Origin: BMS3ABIN04 sp964553325 | Lineage (GTDB): Bacteria > Bacteroidota > Ignavibacteria > Ignavibacteriales > Melioribacteraceae | Assembly: GCA_964553325.1 (NCBI GenBank) | Contig: CAZKKI010000082.1 | Coordinates: 1-64,000, forward strand | DNA length: 64,000 nucleotides | Direction: 5' to 3' | Shown here: positions 61,905 through 64,000 of the stretch, in pieces | Numbering within the stretch: position 1 is the stretch's first letter | How the letters are laid out: every line of letters begins with the position of its first letter | Translations under genes and position numbers: made by a program | The notes under the pieces: model-generated | Databases searched by the model: none | Told to the model about the DNA's origin: nothing | What the model saw: the letters and a program-made list of their open reading frames with translations, nothing else

Positions 61905-63284
61905 TTATTTTTTTCTAATTAATTTTGCTGCAAAAGCGCCGTCCATTTGATGCACATTCGGAAAAGTTTGTAAAGTTCCGGTTTCCTCAACCAAATCGTC
62001 CGGAAGAGTTCCTTTTAACGAAACCAATTCGAACTCATCATGTTTTTCCAAAAACGTTTTTACAATTTCTATGTTTTCCTCCGGCTCAAGCGTACAAGTA
62101 CTGTAAACAATATAGCCGCCGGGTTTTAACAAACTCGCACCTTTTTCAAGCAATGCCAGTTGAGTATCCGTTAGTTTTCTTATATCCAATAAATCCTTTT
62201 TCCATTTAATATCGGGTTTTTTGGTCAGTGTACCCAATCCCGAACAAGGCGCATCAACCAAAATTCTATCGAAAAGATTTTCATCTTCGTATTCCAGAGC
62301 ATCTACGGCAATGGTTTTACAATTTTCGACGCCAAGGCGGTTTAGATTTTTGTTGAGTATTTTTAATCTGCTTTCAAATTTATCGAGCGCAACAAGTTCA
62401 CCCGTATTATTCATCAACTCAGCCAAATAAGCCGTTTTACCGCCCGGAGCAGCACACAAATCCAATACTCTCATTCCCGGTTCGATCTCCAAAATGTTGC
62501 AGGCAAATGCCGTGCTTTCGTCTTGAATGGTAAAGTACCCTTTTCCGAAATATTCCCAATCTTGAATATTTGTAAGTTTGGTGAGCTTGAAAAAATTCGG
62601 TAAGTATTTCGATTCGACATAATCAAGATCGACGCTTTCAAGCAAATGTGATAATTCTTCGGCATTTGTTCTTAAATTGTTTACACGAAGCGTCATGGAA
62701 GGTTTACGATTGTTTGCAACAAGCAATTCCCGTGTGAACTTCTCTCCGTACCGGTTCAGCCAGCGCTTCACCAGCCAAGTCGGATGCGAGTAATAAGCCG
62801 AGAGATAAGCGACCAAATCTTCTTCCGGATCGGGATAACGGATATTGTCTTTGTTGCGAATAATATTTCTCAAAACCGCATTTGTTAAATCCGCCGATTT
62901 TTGTCCTTGGATTTTTTTTACAAAGTCGACCGCCTCGTTTACCGCTGCATAATCGGGAATTTTATCGAGAAAGAGAATTTGATACAACGCAACGCGCATT
63001 GCATTTTTTACGTTCGGAATACATTTGGAAAATTGCCCTTTATAAAAACCGTTTAGAACCCAATCGATTCTTTTCAACCATCGAATAACACCGTGAACAA
63101 TTTCGAACAGTAAAGCTTTGTCCATTCCGTTTAGTTCGGAATTTTTAATTTCGATATCCAACAATTTGTCCAAATAAGCATCCGTACGGTCAATACGGTT
63201 TAAAACTTTAATCGCTATGCCCCGCACGCCGTCGTATAAGTTCAGGTTTTTATAAGCTCCTTCGGAACGGGTTGTATATTTCAT
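61905..63284 (-). CDS. rsmB: 16S rRNA (cytosine-967 C5) methyltransferase
   Basis: Methylates C967 of 16S rRNA with SAM. An N-terminal NusB-like domain (AIKVLNRIDRTDAYLDKLLDIE...LLFEIVHGVIRWLKRIDWVLNGF) is followed by the PUA-like/ferredoxin linker and the Rossmann methyltransferase: GMRVLDLCAAPGGKTAYLAEL (SAM motif I), ILVDAPCSGLGTLTKKPDIKWK (catalytic Cys) and YIVYSTCTLEPEENIEIV (second Cys). The 459 residues are normal. AGGAAA precedes the ATG. It is the first gene of the minus-strand run ending at 56620. Confidence 0.95.
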   Translation of the reverse strand: MKYTTRSEGAYKNLNLYDGVRGIAIKVLNRIDRTDAYLDKLLDIEIKNSELNGMDKALLFEIVHGVIRWLKRIDWVLNGFYKGQFSKCIPNVKNAMRVALYQILFLDKIPDYAAVNEAVDFVKKIQGQKSADLTNAVLRNIIRNKDNIRYPDPEEDLVAYLSAYYSHPTWLVKRWLNRYGEKFTRELLVANNRKPSMTLRVNNLRTNAEELSHLLESVDLDYVESKYLPNFFKLTKLTNIQDWEYFGKGYFTIQDESTAFACNILEIEPGMRVLDLCAAPGGKTAYLAELMNNTGELVALDKFESRLKILNKNLNRLGVENCKTIAVDALEYEDENLFDRILVDAPCSGLGTLTKKPDIKWKKDLLDIRKLTDTQLALLEKGASLLKPGGYIVYSTCTLEPEENIEIVKTFLEKHDEFELVSLKGTLPDDLVEETGTLQTFPNVHQMDGAFAAKLIRKK

Positions 63285-63522
63285 AAATTTCCTGTTTTCG
63301 ATACTTAAAAAAATTATGAATGTAAGATAAAAAAAATATTAATAAGTTAGGTTATAGAGACCGTAAATACGGCATAAAATAAGTATTCGCCGCACTTTGA
63401 AATGTAAATTGACGTTAATTAAACATCGATTTTAAAGTAAAGTTCTGCAATTTTATCTCTTTCCGAATATTATGTATATTTTATGTACATTTATTCGAAT
63501 TTTAGATAAATCGGGAATAATA
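63285..63522. other. Divergent intergenic region, no gene seen
   Basis: Very AT-rich region between rsmB and the partial plus-strand gene. It should hold two divergent promoters, but I could not place a TTG-N20-TANNTTTG pair on either strand. No hairpin or RNA gene is apparent. Confidence 0.3.
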
Positions 63523-64000
63523 ATGACAAAAAATAACTATTCAGGTAAAATAAAAAGGTTTTGGAAATGGTTTACGGAAAACGAAGAGCGATTGTATAAT
63601 TTTCAAGATGATCAGATGAAAATTTTTAACGAGACAGCAAAAGAATTAAACAAAATCAACAGGTATCTCGTTTTTGAATTCGGAGTAAAGGAAGGCGAAA
63701 AACGCGAGTTTGTAATTAGTGCAAACGGAATGAAAGAAGCCTTTCCCGCGGTTGAAGCGCTTTACTACTCGGCTCCGAAATTGGAAAGATGGGATTTCAT
63801 TAAATTTCGCCCCCGAAGGGACGATATAATCGATATTCAAATAGCGGATGTGAAAGTAAAAGCTGACGAAGTTTATTTTAAGCTGTTTCCTAACTACGAA
63901 ACGCATAAAATCGACATTGTTTTATATTTACCGAATTATTCGAAAGACAAAAAACAGATTTACGATAATATTGCAATTCTTTTCTTAGACGAAGCCCTCG
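63523..64000 (+). CDS. Conserved hypothetical protein, N-terminal 159 residues (truncated by window edge)
   Basis: The frame is open from ATG at 63523 to the right edge. It reads MTKNNYSGKIKRFWKWFTENEERLYNF, then ETAKELNKINRYLVFEFGVKEGEKREFVISANGMKEAFPAVEALYYSAPKLERWDFIKFRPRRDD. There is no signal peptide or TM helix, so it is probably cytoplasmic. The FWKWFxENE start and the 'FEFG...REFVISANG.KEAFP.V..L...AP' core seem like a family found in various bacteria, but I cannot name it or give a function. It is divergent from rsmB. Confidence 0.65.
   Translation, partial: MTKNNYSGKIKRFWKWFTENEERLYNFQDDQMKIFNETAKELNKINRYLVFEFGVKEGEKREFVISANGMKEAFPAVEALYYSAPKLERWDFIKFRPRRDDIIDIQIADVKVKADEVYFKLFPNYETHKIDIVLYLPNYSKDKKQIYDNIAILFLDEAL

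Noticed and set aside
1..64000. tRNA, rRNA, CRISPR, insertion sequences, prophage
   Set aside because: Intergenic gaps are short (longest about 290 bp). I saw no cloverleaf, no repeat-spacer array and no transposase. A covariance-model scan would be decisive.

Overview
The window is an AT-rich, gene-dense stretch of a Gram-negative bacterial chromosome. It carries lipid A genes (lpxB, lpxK), outer-membrane barrels, many lipoproteins, and a cluster typical of the Bacteroidota (TPR lipoprotein, DUF4292 lipoprotein, EnvC-like LytM protein). Four intergenic regions hold promoters of the form TTG-N20-TANNTTTG, the Bacteroidota sigma type. TTG start codons are frequent. Together this suggests the Ignavibacteria/Chlorobi side of the FCB group. 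That placement is inference from gene content, not from a marker tree. I found no rRNA, tRNA, CRISPR array, insertion sequence or prophage.

Layout. 1-4291 (minus): surface polysaccharide genes (glycosyltransferase, UDP-galactopyranose mutase, Wzx-type flippase) interrupted by an archaeal-type AAA ATPase. 4298-9167 (minus): EnvC-like protein, DUF4292 lipoprotein, TPR lipoprotein and rsgA, the last apparently starting at an AUA codon. 9332-14753 (minus): envelope proteins (FadL-like barrel, two odd lipoproteins, small barrel) and cysS. 14983-18923 (plus): orphan histidine kinase, dCMP deaminase, polyphosphate kinase. 18925-22862 (minus): an iron-uptake operon with a soluble DtxR regulator, a membrane-anchored DtxR-FeoA-FeoA protein, and FeoB split into separate GTPase and permease genes.

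23059-38433 (plus): Mrp/Nfu iron-sulfur proteins, triosephosphate isomerase, a GH2-like/multi-TM fusion, Smc, a HAD phosphatase, a methyltransferase, the lipid A genes lpxB/DUF374/lpxK, and pyruvate phosphate dikinase. 38541-45796 (mainly plus): queA, ispD, plsY, gpsA and recG, with one permease on the minus strand. 45797-56523 (minus): a tightly coupled run of HAD phosphatase, PgpH-type HD phosphodiesterase, XerD, M50 protease, MsbA-like ABC exporter, an O-antigen-ligase-like protein carrying a seven-repeat propeller-like insertion, a glycosyltransferase, NAD kinase and a thioredoxin-like protein. 56620-63284 (minus): rsmB, RodZ-like protein, ligA, a GT-B half-domain protein, STAS protein and a sodium:solute symporter. 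A plus-strand gene of unknown function runs off the right edge.

Most genes are housekeeping or envelope biogenesis. The most unusual items are the propeller-containing ligase, the membrane-tethered DtxR/FeoA protein beside a split FeoB, the GH2-like membrane fusion with a missing catalytic motif, and the AUA start of rsgA.
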